64,000 bases of DNA, taken from Nitrospirota bacterium. Its GTDB lineage: Bacteria; Nitrospinota_A; UBA7883. Below the pieces are notes generated by a model that was given only the letters and a program-made list of their open reading frames with translations, made no database searches and was not told where the DNA came from. This document shows, in pieces, positions 17,833 through 27,266 of the stretch. Numbering within the stretch: the stretch's first letter is position 1; the number at the start of each line of letters is the position of its first letter. The translations under genes were made by a program, and so were the position numbers. The stretch spans positions 1 through 64,000 of the forward strand of contig JAJRZK010000050.1 of assembly GCA_024275315.1 (NCBI GenBank), given 5' to 3'.

Positions 17833-18747
17833 ATGAGCGTGGAAACCATATCGCGGCCCGTGATTTTCGGGGAAATTCTGTTCGACCTGTTTCCGGGAGG
17901 TGTCGAAACGCTCGGCGGGGCTCCGTTCAACGTTGCGTGGAACCTTGCCATGTTCGGGATGAACCCGCTTTTTATCAGCAGGGTGGGGGACGATCGCCGA
18001 GGTGAAACCGCCCTTGAAGCCATGCGTGAATGCGGCATGGACACAAGCGGGGTTCAGGTAGACAATGAAAAACAGACCGGCGTGGTGGAGGTAAAGATGG
18101 ACGACTCCTCCCACACGTTCGACATATTGCCCGATCAGGCGTATGACCATATCGAGCCATCTGACAACACGATGAGCGCAATTGAAAACGGCTCGTTTTC
18201 ACTGCTGTACCATGGCACACTCATCAACAGGTCGGAAAAATCGGCCATGGCGTTGCAAACCGTTTCCAGCAAATCCAACATTCCCGCTTTTGTGGATGTA
18301 AACCTTCGAAAACCGTGGAGCAGTGGAGATTCCGCGCGAAAAGCCGTCAAAGGCGCCCGGTGGGTGAAGCTTAACAACGAGGAGCTGGACCAGGTTATGG
18401 GAAGCTGTTCCACCGACGGAGAAAACCTCGAAGCGCTGGCGGAATATTTCAGGGCCGAAACGGGTGTCGAGCTTCTGATGGTGACGATGGGAGAGCGGGG
18501 CGCCTTTTTTGTCACTGAGAGCAGGATCGACAGATACGGACCCGGGCCGGCGACAGGCCTCATCGACACCGTCGGAGCCGGAGACGCCTTCAGCGCGGTG
18601 GTGATAACGGGGCTGATCCTTCGCTGGTCCCCTGAGACCATGTTGAAAAGAGCCGTGTCGTTCGCCGCGGACGTTTGCCGGATTCGGGGAGGCGTAAGCG
18701 CCGACCGGTCCATATACCAGCGTCATTACAAAAACTGGGGGCTGTAG
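17833..18747 (+). CDS. PfkB-family sugar kinase, probable fructokinase
   Basis: 304 aa. The start 'GEILFDLFPGGVETLGGAPFNVAW' and the PfkB signature 'DTVGAGDAFSAV' (catalytic Asp and anion hole) near the C-terminus identify a ribokinase-fold sugar kinase. 'GGAPFNVAWNLA' is the usual fructokinase form. It would phosphorylate fructose released by sucrose synthase, or feed fructose-6-P to sucrose-phosphate synthase. A clear GGAAAGGGAA ribosome site precedes ATG 17833. It lies 2 bp before the SPS gene in what looks like a three-gene operon. Confidence 0.9.
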   Translation: MSVETISRPVIFGEILFDLFPGGVETLGGAPFNVAWNLAMFGMNPLFISRVGDDRRGETALEAMRECGMDTSGVQVDNEKQTGVVEVKMDDSSHTFDILPDQAYDHIEPSDNTMSAIENGSFSLLYHGTLINRSEKSAMALQTVSSKSNIPAFVDVNLRKPWSSGDSARKAVKGARWVKLNNEELDQVMGSCSTDGENLEALAEYFRAETGVELLMVTMGERGAFFVTESRIDRYGPGPATGLIDTVGAGDAFSAVVITGLILRWSPETMLKRAVSFAADVCRIRGGVSADRSIYQRHYKNWGL

Positions 18748-18749
18748 AA

Positions 18750-20906
18750 ATGTCGCCCGAGGCGAAGCTGTACATAGCCATGATAAGCCCCCATGGCCTG
18801 ATGCGGTCGAAGAACATGGAGCTTGGCAAAGACGCGGACACCGGCGGCCAGATCAAGTATGTGCTGGAACTGGCCAGGGCGCTGGTGGACCATCCCGACG
18901 TGGAGAAAGTGGACGTGATAACGCGCCTCGTGGCCGATTCGAGGGTCGGGCCCGAGTATGGCCGGCCAAAAGAGGAGATCGCCCCCGGGGCGAATATCGT
19001 CCGCATACCGTGCGGGCCGCGCAGATATCTTCGCAAGGAGGCGCTGTGGCCCTACCTGGATGTTTTCGCCGATAATATCTTCAAGTACTTCAGAAGCATG
19101 GGACGCGCCCCGAACCTTTTGCACGCCCATTACGCCGACGCCGGATACGTCGGCTCGAAGCTGGCGGGAGTTATGGGGATTCCCCTGGCCTACACCGGCC
19201 ATTCGCTGGGCAGGGTCAAGCGGCTCCGTTTCCTGGAGCAGGGGATGAAAATCGCTTCCATGGAAAACCGGTACCACATAGGCAGACGCATAGACGCGGA
19301 GGAGACCACGCTGGACAACGCAGCTTTCGTGGTGGCCAGCACAAACCAGGAGGTGGAGGAACAATACCAGCTTTATGATAACTATCAGCCCAGAAGGATG
19401 GTGGTCATTCCGCCGGGTGTGGATCTGGAAAGGTTCAAGCCCCCCACACGGTTCTGGAACGAATATCCGCCGATCTGGTATGAAATCTGCCGGTTTCTCA
19501 AAGACCAGGGCAAACCGATCATACTGGCCATGTCACGGCCAGACGCCAGGAAAAACATCTCCACCCTGATAAAAGCTTTCGGGGAAAACCAGGAACTTCG
19601 GGCGGCGGCCAACCTGGTGATTATCGCAGGGTCGAGGGAAGACATAAGCGCAATGGAAAAGGGCGCAAGAGAGATCTTCACAGAAATATTTTCGCTTGTG
19701 GACCGTTACGACCTGTACGGCCAGGTGGCGTATCCAAAAAACCGCGATCACGAGGAGCCTCCTGTCATATACAGGATAGCGGCGAAAAGCAAGGGTGTGC
19801 TGGTCAACCCCGCCATTACCGAACCTTTCGGGTTAACGCTGATAGAGGCCGCCGCCAGCGGACTGCCTGTCGTCGCCACGCGAGACGGCGGGCCGCGGGA
19901 TATAATAGGCATGTGTAAAAACGGATTGCTCATAGACCCGTCGGACCATAAAAAAATGGGCGAGGCGATTCTCCACGCCATATCCGACAAGGCGCGCTGG
20001 CGGCGATGGTCAAGAAACGGCGTTAACGGAGCCAACAGGCGTTATTCATGGGCGGGGCATGTCACCAAGTACATAAAGACCGCCAGAAAAGTTATAACCC
20101 AATACGACGCCAGGCGCATGCGGCCGGCGCACAAGGGAAGCCTGGTGCTGACCGACCGCGTGCTTGTCTGCGATATCGACAACACCCTGATAGGCGATGA
20201 AAAGGCGCTTGCGACGCTTTTGGACAGGTTGGGCGGGGAAGGTGATCATGTCGGTTTCGGAGTCGCTACGGGACGAAGCCTTGAGCTTACGCTGAAGGTG
20301 CTCAAACAGTGGAAAGTGCCCCGGCCCAACCTGATGATCACCTCTGTCGGCAGTCAGATTTTCTATGGACAAAACCTGATGGAGGAGCAGGGGTGGAAAA
20401 ATCATATAAACTACAGATGGCGGCCGGACAGGATAAGAGAGCTGATGGAAGGGTTGCCCGGGCTGAAGCCGCAACCGAAAGAGGGGCAGGGCACGCACAA
20501 GATCAGCTATTTTGTCGATCCCGGCAAAGCGCCCAGACCGAGGGAAATCGCCCGATCGCTTCGCCGCGCGGGGGTTCCTGTCAACGTCGTATACTCCCAC
20601 CAGGCCTACCTGGACGTGCTTCCTGTAAGGGCGTCCAAAGGGTCGGCCCTGCGCTATTTCGCGGCGAAATGGGCCATTCCGCTGGAGCGGTTCTTAGTGG
20701 CTGGCGATTCGGGCAACGATGAAGAGATGCTAAGCGGAAACACAATGGGTGTTGTTGTCAGCAATCACAGCCCGGAGTTGAACAAGCTCAGGGGGCGGCA
20801 CAACGTATATTTTTCCAGGGGCGCCCATGCGTGGGGTATCATTGAGGCGCTGGAGTATTATGATTTTTTCGGGGATATGAAGCCTGAAACGCAACAATTA
20901 CCGTAG
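18750..20906 (+). CDS. Sucrose-phosphate synthase fused to sucrose-phosphate phosphatase
   Basis: 718 aa from ATG 18750 (the track's upstream start overlaps the kinase and lacks support). Residues about 1-470 form a GT4 glycosyltransferase: 'ISPHGLMRS...DTGGQIKYVLELARAL' and 'NPAITEPFGLTLIEAAASG' with the E-x7-E signature. Residues about 480-718 form a HAD phosphatase: 'VCDIDNTLIGD' (nucleophile Asp), 'GVATGRS' and 'VAGDSGNDEEML', typical of sucrose-phosphate phosphatase. It makes sucrose-6-P from UDP-glucose and fructose-6-P and probably dephosphorylates it. All HAD motifs are intact, suggesting a bifunctional enzyme. It is tightly packed with fructokinase and sucrose synthase. Confidence 0.94.
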   Translation: MSPEAKLYIAMISPHGLMRSKNMELGKDADTGGQIKYVLELARALVDHPDVEKVDVITRLVADSRVGPEYGRPKEEIAPGANIVRIPCGPRRYLRKEALWPYLDVFADNIFKYFRSMGRAPNLLHAHYADAGYVGSKLAGVMGIPLAYTGHSLGRVKRLRFLEQGMKIASMENRYHIGRRIDAEETTLDNAAFVVASTNQEVEEQYQLYDNYQPRRMVVIPPGVDLERFKPPTRFWNEYPPIWYEICRFLKDQGKPIILAMSRPDARKNISTLIKAFGENQELRAAANLVIIAGSREDISAMEKGAREIFTEIFSLVDRYDLYGQVAYPKNRDHEEPPVIYRIAAKSKGVLVNPAITEPFGLTLIEAAASGLPVVATRDGGPRDIIGMCKNGLLIDPSDHKKMGEAILHAISDKARWRRWSRNGVNGANRRYSWAGHVTKYIKTARKVITQYDARRMRPAHKGSLVLTDRVLVCDIDNTLIGDEKALATLLDRLGGEGDHVGFGVATGRSLELTLKVLKQWKVPRPNLMITSVGSQIFYGQNLMEEQGWKNHINYRWRPDRIRELMEGLPGLKPQPKEGQGTHKISYFVDPGKAPRPREIARSLRRAGVPVNVVYSHQAYLDVLPVRASKGSALRYFAAKWAIPLERFLVAGDSGNDEEMLSGNTMGVVVSNHSPELNKLRGRHNVYFSRGAHAWGIIEALEYYDFFGDMKPETQQLP

Positions 20907-20912
20907 ACGAAT

Positions 20913-23297
20913 ATGGACAAACAGTTTGCAGACTACGTAAACCAGACCAGCGACCAGGCGCGCCTTCTCATGAGACGATTCATGGATCATGGCAAGCAGA
21001 TGATGCTTCGCACGGAATTGTGGGAGCTGTTCAAGGAGTTCTGCGGGGAGGAGGGTAACGAGCCTTTGCTGGACTCGCCCCTCGCCGTGACCATACACGC
21101 CTCCCAGGAAGCGGTGCTGAGCCATCCCTGGATATACCTGGCGGTTCGATCCAGGGTGGCGCGATGGGAATACATAAGGATCCACGTGGATAATCTGTCG
21201 ATGGAAAACGTTACAGTGTCGAAATTTCTCTGCCTCAAGGAGCAGATGGTCAGCGGCCACGACAGCCTGTTTACGCTGGAGGTGGACCTCGGCCCTTTCG
21301 GGAGAGGTTTTCCCAGGCTCCGGGAGTCCCGATCCATAGGCAGGGGTGTGGAGTTTTTAAACAGGAAGCTCAGCTCGGAGCTGTTCATCGGGTCCGGAGA
21401 GGGCAGCAAACCCTTGCTCGAATTTTTGAGAGTCCATCAATGCCAGGGTGTGCAACTGATGCTCAACGGTTCCATTAAAACCACCCATGATCTGCGCCAG
21501 GCGCTTCGCAGGGCGGAGGACTATCTGGAGACCAGGCCGAAAGACGACGCGTGGGACCAGGTGAGGGTAAAGATGGAGATGTTCGGTTTCCAGCCGGGCT
21601 GGGGCAGGACGGTCGAAAGAATGCGATACACCCTGCGCCAGTTGTTGGACATATTGGAGGCGCCCGACCCTTCGACGTTGGAGACGTTTCTTGGTTCGAT
21701 ACCGATGATTTTCAACATCGTCATTATCTCACCCCACGGATATTTCGGACAGAAAGACGTTCTCGGACTTCCGGACACGGGCGGGCAGGTGGTCTATATT
21801 CTAGACCAGGTGCGCGCCCTGGAAAAGGAGATGCGCCGTCGCCTGTCGGAGCAGGGGTTGAGCATTGAACCACAGGTGCTTGTTGTCACCAGGCTGATCC
21901 CGGAATCGGGGGGGACCACGTGCGACCAGAGAATGGAAAAAATCGAAGGGACGCAAAACGCCCGTATCCTGCGGGTGCCGTTTCGCTACAGCTCCGGGGA
22001 GATGGTCAACCACTGGATATCCCGTTTCGAGGTGTGGCCTTTTCTGGAGCGGTTCGCCCTGGAGGTGGAGGAAGAGTCGCAAAAGGAGCTGTCGTGCAGG
22101 CCCGACCTTATCATCGGCAACTATTCCGACGGGAACATTGTGGCGTCACTGCTTTCCGGCAGGCTCGGCGTGACCCAGTGCAACATAGCCCACGCCCTGG
22201 AAAAGACCAAGTATCTTTACTCGGACCTGTTCTGGAGGGACAACGAGGAGAAATACCATTTCTCCTGCCAGTTCACCGCCGATCTTATCGCGATGAACAC
22301 CGCCGATTTTATTATTACCAGCACCTACCAGGAAATCGCCGGTAAAGCCGACAGCGTGGGCCAGTATGAAAGCTACGGGTCGTTTACCATGCCGGGGCTT
22401 TACCGGGTGGTCAACGGTATCGATATGTTCGACCCGAAGTTTAATATAGTCTCGCCCGGCGCCGATTCTTCCATTTATTTCCCCTATTCAAAGAAAAAGC
22501 TCCGGATGAAAAAGTTTCGCAAACAGCTGGATGACCTGATATTCGGAGGGCGTGACACACCCGACTCGCGCGGGTCGTACGAGGAGGCGGATAAACCCAT
22601 TATCTTTACCATGGCCAGGCTGGATCATATCAAGAACATCGCCGGTTTCGTTCAGTGGTACGCGTTGTCCAAAAGGCTGAGGGAGCTTGCCAACATTCTG
22701 GTCATCGGCGGGAAAATAGACCCGGACAACTCCAATGACGCAGAGGAGCGCGAGCAGATAAAGAAACTGCACCACATCATCGACGAACATTCGCTGGAGG
22801 GGCATGTCCGATGGCTGGGGATTCATATGGACAAGAAGATGTCCGGCGAGCTGTACCGGCGCGTCGCCGACAGCAAAGGCGCTTTTGTCCAGCCCGCTTT
22901 GTTCGAGGCTTTCGGGCTGACGGTCATCGAGGCGATGGTGTCCGGTTTGCCCACGTTCGCCACATGTTTCGGCGGGCCGCTTGAGATAATAGAAAATGGC
23001 GTTTCGGGGTTTCATATCGACCCGAACAACGGTGATGGAGCGGCAAAGGTGATGGTCGAATTTTTTGAAAGGACGAAAGATGATCCGTCGTATTGGAACG
23101 ATATTTCCCGAAATAGCGTCGACAGGGTCATGAAACGGTATACCTGGGAGTTATATGCGGAGCGAATGATGACTCTTTCGAGGGTGTACGGTTTCTGGAA
23201 ATTCGTCACCAACCTTGAAAGAGACGAAACGCGGCGTTACCTGGAGATGCTGTACGGTTTGCAATTCAGGACGCTGGCGCAAAACGTGCCGCACTAG
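20913..23297 (+). CDS. Sucrose synthase
   Basis: 794 aa, the usual length. The N-terminal regulatory half ends near residue 265. The GT-B half opens with 'IISPHGYFGQKDVLGLPDTGGQVVYILDQVRALE', diagnostic for sucrose synthase, and holds 'AHALEKTKY' and 'PALFEAFGLTVIEAMVSG' with the E-x7-E motif. It reversibly cleaves sucrose plus UDP to UDP-glucose and fructose in the cytosol. It follows the SPS/SPP gene by 6 bp, so synthesis and cleavage are probably co-transcribed. Confidence 0.96.
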   Translation: MDKQFADYVNQTSDQARLLMRRFMDHGKQMMLRTELWELFKEFCGEEGNEPLLDSPLAVTIHASQEAVLSHPWIYLAVRSRVARWEYIRIHVDNLSMENVTVSKFLCLKEQMVSGHDSLFTLEVDLGPFGRGFPRLRESRSIGRGVEFLNRKLSSELFIGSGEGSKPLLEFLRVHQCQGVQLMLNGSIKTTHDLRQALRRAEDYLETRPKDDAWDQVRVKMEMFGFQPGWGRTVERMRYTLRQLLDILEAPDPSTLETFLGSIPMIFNIVIISPHGYFGQKDVLGLPDTGGQVVYILDQVRALEKEMRRRLSEQGLSIEPQVLVVTRLIPESGGTTCDQRMEKIEGTQNARILRVPFRYSSGEMVNHWISRFEVWPFLERFALEVEEESQKELSCRPDLIIGNYSDGNIVASLLSGRLGVTQCNIAHALEKTKYLYSDLFWRDNEEKYHFSCQFTADLIAMNTADFIITSTYQEIAGKADSVGQYESYGSFTMPGLYRVVNGIDMFDPKFNIVSPGADSSIYFPYSKKKLRMKKFRKQLDDLIFGGRDTPDSRGSYEEADKPIIFTMARLDHIKNIAGFVQWYALSKRLRELANILVIGGKIDPDNSNDAEEREQIKKLHHIIDEHSLEGHVRWLGIHMDKKMSGELYRRVADSKGAFVQPALFEAFGLTVIEAMVSGLPTFATCFGGPLEIIENGVSGFHIDPNNGDGAAKVMVEFFERTKDDPSYWNDISRNSVDRVMKRYTWELYAERMMTLSRVYGFWKFVTNLERDETRRYLEMLYGLQFRTLAQNVPH

Positions 23298-23320
23298 GTT
23301 TGCTTTGGAAAAGGTGTTGG

Positions 23321-23382
23321 GGACACTTCGTGTCCATGACACTTTGTGTTCACGACACCCCGTGTCCATGACACTTCGTGTT
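23321..23382. repeat. Four tandem 16-bp mini-hairpin repeats
   Basis: GGACACTTCGTGTCC, GACACTTTGTGTTC, GACACCCCGTGTC and GACACTTCGTGTT recur every 16 bp. Each is an inverted repeat (GACAC/GTGTC) around a 3-nt loop. They fill the 83-bp gap between convergent sucrose synthase and glutamate dehydrogenase genes and end at the latter's stop codon. No spacers occur between units, so this is not a CRISPR array. They could act as a bidirectional terminator or RNA stabiliser, although no U-run follows. Confidence 0.9.
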
Positions 23383-24619
23383 ATTGCACACCCCGGGCTA
23401 GGGTGGTGGAGGCTATCTTGTCCATGGCGAGGCAATACGAGCTTTCGCGCATGGAGACTTTGTTGTCCACGGAATAGCGTTTTACTTTTTCATAGGCCTC
23501 CGTAAGCTTTTCCGTCAGACGGCTGTTGACCAGATCCCTTTTCCAGTAGAACCCCTCCCGGTTTTGCACCCACTCGTAATAGGAGACTATCACGCCGCCT
23601 GCGTTGGCGAGGATGTCTGGAATGATAACCGTTCCCTTGTCGAGCAGAGTCCGCTCCGCCTCATCTGAAACCGGGGCGTTGGCTCCTTCCACTATCAGTT
23701 TGGCCGACACCCTTTCGACGTTATCCTTGCGGACAGTGTGCCCAAGGGAGCAGGGAATGAAAACGTCGCAAGGGCATTTTAAAATATCCACCAGGGGTTT
23801 GCCGCCGAGAAAACCGGAGACCGTTTTGGCCTTTTTTTTGTGTTCCACAAGAGCGTCAATATCCAGCCCGCCCCGGTTTTCGACACATCCCCGGGAGTCG
23901 CTGACGGCCACGATAGCCGCCCCGCTTTTGTAAAGGTCTATGGCGGCCTGGACGCCGACGTTTCCAAACCCTTCTATCGAGACCTTCGGGCTGGTTATCT
24001 TAAGGTCCTTCATCGCCAGCAGAGTTATCGTCACAACTCCAGCCCCTGTCGCTTCTTTCCTTCCGATAGACCCACCCAGCGCGACAGGTTTTCCCGTGAC
24101 CACCGCCCTTGCGTCTTCACGGTGTTTGCGGTATTCGTCGTACATCCAGGCCATTTCCCGTTGACCGGAGTTGACGTCCGGCGCCGGTATATCCACGTTC
24201 GGCCCGATCTCGTTTATGATCCTGTGGGTATATTTCCGTATCAGCCTTTCCGACTCCGTCCTGGTAAGCTTGTGGGGGTCGACGCATATGCCCCCCTTGG
24301 CCCCCCCGAAGGGGATATCCACAAGCGAGGTTTTCAGGGTCATCAATGTCGCCAGGGCCTTGATGTCGCTGATGTCCACCGTGGGATGAAGCCTGATACC
24401 TCCCTTGTATGGTCCCAGGGTTTCCGAGTGCTGGACACGGTAGCTTTGGAACACGTCGATTGTGCCGTCGTCCATTCCAATTATTGTTTTGAACCGTATG
24501 ATCTTGTCGGAGATGGCGATTCTTTCGACCATCTTCTCGTTAGGATACTTTTTATTGAAATCGAGCCTGTCACCGATACGGCGCATAAGGCTAATTATAT
24601 TGTCATAAGCGTCGGCCAT
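23381..24619 (-). CDS. gdhA: Glutamate dehydrogenase (Glu/Leu/Phe/Val dehydrogenase family)
   Basis: About 412 aa. 'GPYKGGIRLHPTVD' and 'DIPFGGAKGGICVDP' hold the substrate-binding and catalytic lysines, 'PAPDVNSGQREMAWMYDEY' carries the catalytic aspartate, and 'GFGNVGVQAAIDLYKSGA' is the NAD(P)-binding Rossmann loop. Length fits the hexameric 420-aa class, interconverting glutamate with 2-oxoglutarate and ammonium. I prefer ATG 24619 because a G-rich ribosome site (GGGGGAT) lies just before it; the track's 24640 start has none. Coenzyme preference cannot be told from sequence alone. Confidence 0.93.
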   Translation of the reverse strand: MADAYDNIISLMRRIGDRLDFNKKYPNEKMVERIAISDKIIRFKTIIGMDDGTIDVFQSYRVQHSETLGPYKGGIRLHPTVDISDIKALATLMTLKTSLVDIPFGGAKGGICVDPHKLTRTESERLIRKYTHRIINEIGPNVDIPAPDVNSGQREMAWMYDEYRKHREDARAVVTGKPVALGGSIGRKEATGAGVVTITLLAMKDLKITSPKVSIEGFGNVGVQAAIDLYKSGAAIVAVSDSRGCVENRGGLDIDALVEHKKKAKTVSGFLGGKPLVDILKCPCDVFIPCSLGHTVRKDNVERVSAKLIVEGANAPVSDEAERTLLDKGTVIIPDILANAGGVIVSYYEWVQNREGFYWKRDLVNSRLTEKLTEAYEKVKRYSVDNKVSMRESSYCLAMDKIASTTLARGVQ

Positions 24620-24814
24620 CGTATCCCCCGGGCGTATCATGGTTTGAGAAAAAATCGGCGCGTCTGGGCATTTTGAATTTACCGCATCTTCGTTTTAATT
24701 GCCAGAATATAACATGGGAAACTGATAAATTGTCGGGCGTTAAGTGCTAAAATGCAAATTTGAAACATATGATCCTTATTTACTGGCAAAAAATAATCAA
24801 GGCAAACGAATAAT

Positions 24815-25930
24815 ATGAGTCTTTGGGACTGGATTGGCGGGAGACGGAGAGAGGAAACCGCAAGCGACGATGAGTTCGTTAATTCGTTGTACCGTAAAAT
24901 TCTGGGCAGGGCTCCTGACGAAAACGGCAGAAGACACTACCTGAACCTGCTGGACTCGGGCAGAATGACCCGTGACGACTTGACAGAGGCGATTTACAGC
25001 TCCGAAGAATACCAGGCGAAAACCGGTGTGCGGAAAAACAAGTACAGCCACCACAAGATCCTGTCAGGATTCGTCTCCCTGTTTTCAGCCGATCCGTTTT
25101 TGCCCTATGTCGAAAAAAATCCCTTCGAAGGTCCGCAACTTTGCAAGCTGGTGGATCCCAGATTGTGGCTCGACGAGGAATGGATAGCCATGGCGAGGGA
25201 CCTGAAGGTGATCACCACCGATCCGGAACGGATGCACCGCAAGGGGTTTGAATGGACACACACCATATACGGACTTTCAAAGCTGGGCGCCCTGAATGAA
25301 AACGCGCGTTGCCTGGGGGTGGGAAGCGGTCACGAAGTGTTGTCCTACTGGCTCGCCAACCACACGGCTCATGTAATATCCACCGATCTGTTCCAGGAGA
25401 AGACGGACTGGGCGAAAGCCGGTGGCAGGGAAGGGGACCCCGCCGTCCTGAGAGACCCGCAGAAATACGCCCCCTTTCCATACCGGGAGGGGAGGCTGAC
25501 TTTCAAGAAAATGGACGGACGGCGTCTCGAGTTCGACGACAACTCTTTTGATATAATATTTTCGATCTCCGCGATCGAACATTTCGGCGGCCATGACCAG
25601 GCGGCCAAATCCATGAGGGAAATAGGGCGTACATTGAAACCGGGTGGCGTCGCGGTGATTGTCACGGAGATTACGCTTAACAACAGGAGTCACCGGGAGT
25701 TTTTCAGCGTGGATCAACTGCTCGAATATATAGTCGCCCCTTCCGGCCTGAAACTGGCTCAGGCCCCGGTTTTCGAGGCTCCGGAATATGCGATCGACAA
25801 CCCGCTGGTAATGCCTGCGGAAAGCCGAATGTACCCACACCTGGTGCTTAAAATCAAAAATGTGGTATTTACATCCGTAATACTTTTTATGCGTAAAAGC
25901 CGGGACGAGCCAGATGAAACAGCGCGATAG
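24815..25930 (+). CDS. SAM-dependent methyltransferase with N-terminal DUF4214-like domain
   Basis: 371 aa. Residues about 15-75 match DUF4214 ('FVNSLYRKILGRAPDENG...YSSEEYQ'), a domain often attached to glycan-modifying or secreted proteins. Residues about 150-320 form a class I methyltransferase: 'CLGVGSGHEVLSYWLA' (motif I), 'ISTDLF' (motif II acid), and 'FDIIFSISAIEHFGG' with 'LKPGGVAVIVTEI'. The methyl acceptor is unknown; a role in glycan or cell-surface modification is inference from DUF4214. It overlaps miaB by 17 bp on the same strand. Confidence 0.85.
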   Translation: MSLWDWIGGRRREETASDDEFVNSLYRKILGRAPDENGRRHYLNLLDSGRMTRDDLTEAIYSSEEYQAKTGVRKNKYSHHKILSGFVSLFSADPFLPYVEKNPFEGPQLCKLVDPRLWLDEEWIAMARDLKVITTDPERMHRKGFEWTHTIYGLSKLGALNENARCLGVGSGHEVLSYWLANHTAHVISTDLFQEKTDWAKAGGREGDPAVLRDPQKYAPFPYREGRLTFKKMDGRRLEFDDNSFDIIFSISAIEHFGGHDQAAKSMREIGRTLKPGGVAVIVTEITLNNRSHREFFSVDQLLEYIVAPSGLKLAQAPVFEAPEYAIDNPLVMPAESRMYPHLVLKIKNVVFTSVILFMRKSRDEPDETAR

Positions 25931-27224
25931 AAAAAAAATGGCTGTCATAACGCTTGGTTGCCAGATGAACAGGCATGACTCCGAGCGTATCGCGGGCGCC
26001 CTGGAGTATGACGTGACGGAAAAAAGGGAAGACGCCGATTTCCTGCTGATAAACACATGCACTGTCCGGGACAAGGCCGAGCAGAAGTTTTTTTCGCTTC
26101 TCGGGAGGCTTCGCCCGTTGAAGGCCAATAACCGTAACCTGGTCATAGGTGTGGCAGGATGCGTGGCGCAGGACAGGGGGGAGGATATCATCAGGCGAGA
26201 ACCCATGGTGGACCTGGTGATAGGCACCCGCGCCATGGACAGGACCCCGGAGATGCTGGAGCGGTTTTACGAGACCGGCGAGCCGCAGGTGGATACGTCC
26301 GACTCATCAACACATGACGAGTATCCGATGAAGCGGGAGTCTGAAATCAGCGCCTGGGTCTCCATTATGCAAGGTTGCGACAATCGTTGTTCATACTGCA
26401 TCGTGCCCGACACCCGCGGCAGGGAGACAAGCCGCCCGGCGGAGTCGATACTGGGAGAAATACGCGCCCTGGCCAGGGATGGTTACAAGGAGGTTACGTT
26501 ACTGGGGCAGAATGTGAACAGCTATGGAGCCGGTCTTTGGCCACGTATGGATTTTGCCCGGCTTTTGCGACAGGTGTCGGGTGTGGACGGGCTGGAGCGG
26601 ATCAGGTTCGTAACCTCGCACCCCAAAGACCTGACCGACGATTTGATAAACGCGATGGGGGAATTGCCCAACGTGGCCCCGGCTCTGCACCTTCCGATGC
26701 AATCTGGCTCGGACAGGGTGCTGGATATGATGAGGCGGGGGTACACCGTGGATCATTATTTCGACCGGATGGAGAAATTGCGCGCGAAGGTGGCCGATAT
26801 CGCAATCACATCAGACATAATCGTGGGCTTCCCCGGGGAAACGGAGGAGGATTTCGAGGCGACGGCCGCCGCCATACACCGGGCCCGGTTCGATAACATA
26901 TTCCTGTTTAAATTCTCACCGCGCAGGGGAACCCCTGCGGCCGAACTCGGGGGCAGGGTCGATCCCGTGGTTCTGGGGGCCCGGTTTGATCGTATAATGA
27001 GGATTCAGAAAAAAATCACGGCGGAAAAACACGAGGCCTGGGTAGGCAGGGAAGTGGATATAATCGTAGAGGGGCCGAGCAAAAAAAACCAGGCTGTTTA
27101 TACGGGCAGAACGGCGCATAATTTGCTGGTTCATTTTCAGTCCCATATTGATTACACCGGAAAGACCATCCGTGTTAGAATTAAACAGGCGGGGAATTAC
27201 AGTCTGCGTGGTATCCACTGCTGA
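25914..27224 (+). CDS. miaB: tRNA-2-methylthio-N6-dimethylallyladenosine synthase MiaB
   Basis: 436 aa radical-SAM methylthiotransferase. An N-terminal UPF0004 domain has three cluster cysteines ('TLGCQMN', 'NTCTVRDKAE', 'AGCVAQ'). The radical-SAM motif 'CDNRCSYC' follows, then 'DIIVGFPGETEEDFEAT' and a C-terminal TRAM domain. 'TLGCQMNRHDSE' and 'RDKAEQK' favour MiaB over MtaB/RimO; it adds the methylthio group to i6A37 of tRNA. The start at 25914 lies inside the end of the methyltransferase gene; ATG 25938 is an alternative without a better ribosome site. Confidence 0.93.
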   Translation: MKQRDRKKMAVITLGCQMNRHDSERIAGALEYDVTEKREDADFLLINTCTVRDKAEQKFFSLLGRLRPLKANNRNLVIGVAGCVAQDRGEDIIRREPMVDLVIGTRAMDRTPEMLERFYETGEPQVDTSDSSTHDEYPMKRESEISAWVSIMQGCDNRCSYCIVPDTRGRETSRPAESILGEIRALARDGYKEVTLLGQNVNSYGAGLWPRMDFARLLRQVSGVDGLERIRFVTSHPKDLTDDLINAMGELPNVAPALHLPMQSGSDRVLDMMRRGYTVDHYFDRMEKLRAKVADIAITSDIIVGFPGETEEDFEATAAAIHRARFDNIFLFKFSPRRGTPAAELGGRVDPVVLGARFDRIMRIQKKITAEKHEAWVGREVDIIVEGPSKKNQAVYTGRTAHNLLVHFQSHIDYTGKTIRVRIKQAGNYSLRGIHC

Positions 27225-27266
27225 CATAACGTAAGTGCACATGTTCACTTGAAAGGATGTAGGTCC

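Noticed and set aside
23321-23382. Possible CRISPR array
   Set aside because: Units are 16 bp, adjacent without spacers, and no cas genes lie in the window.
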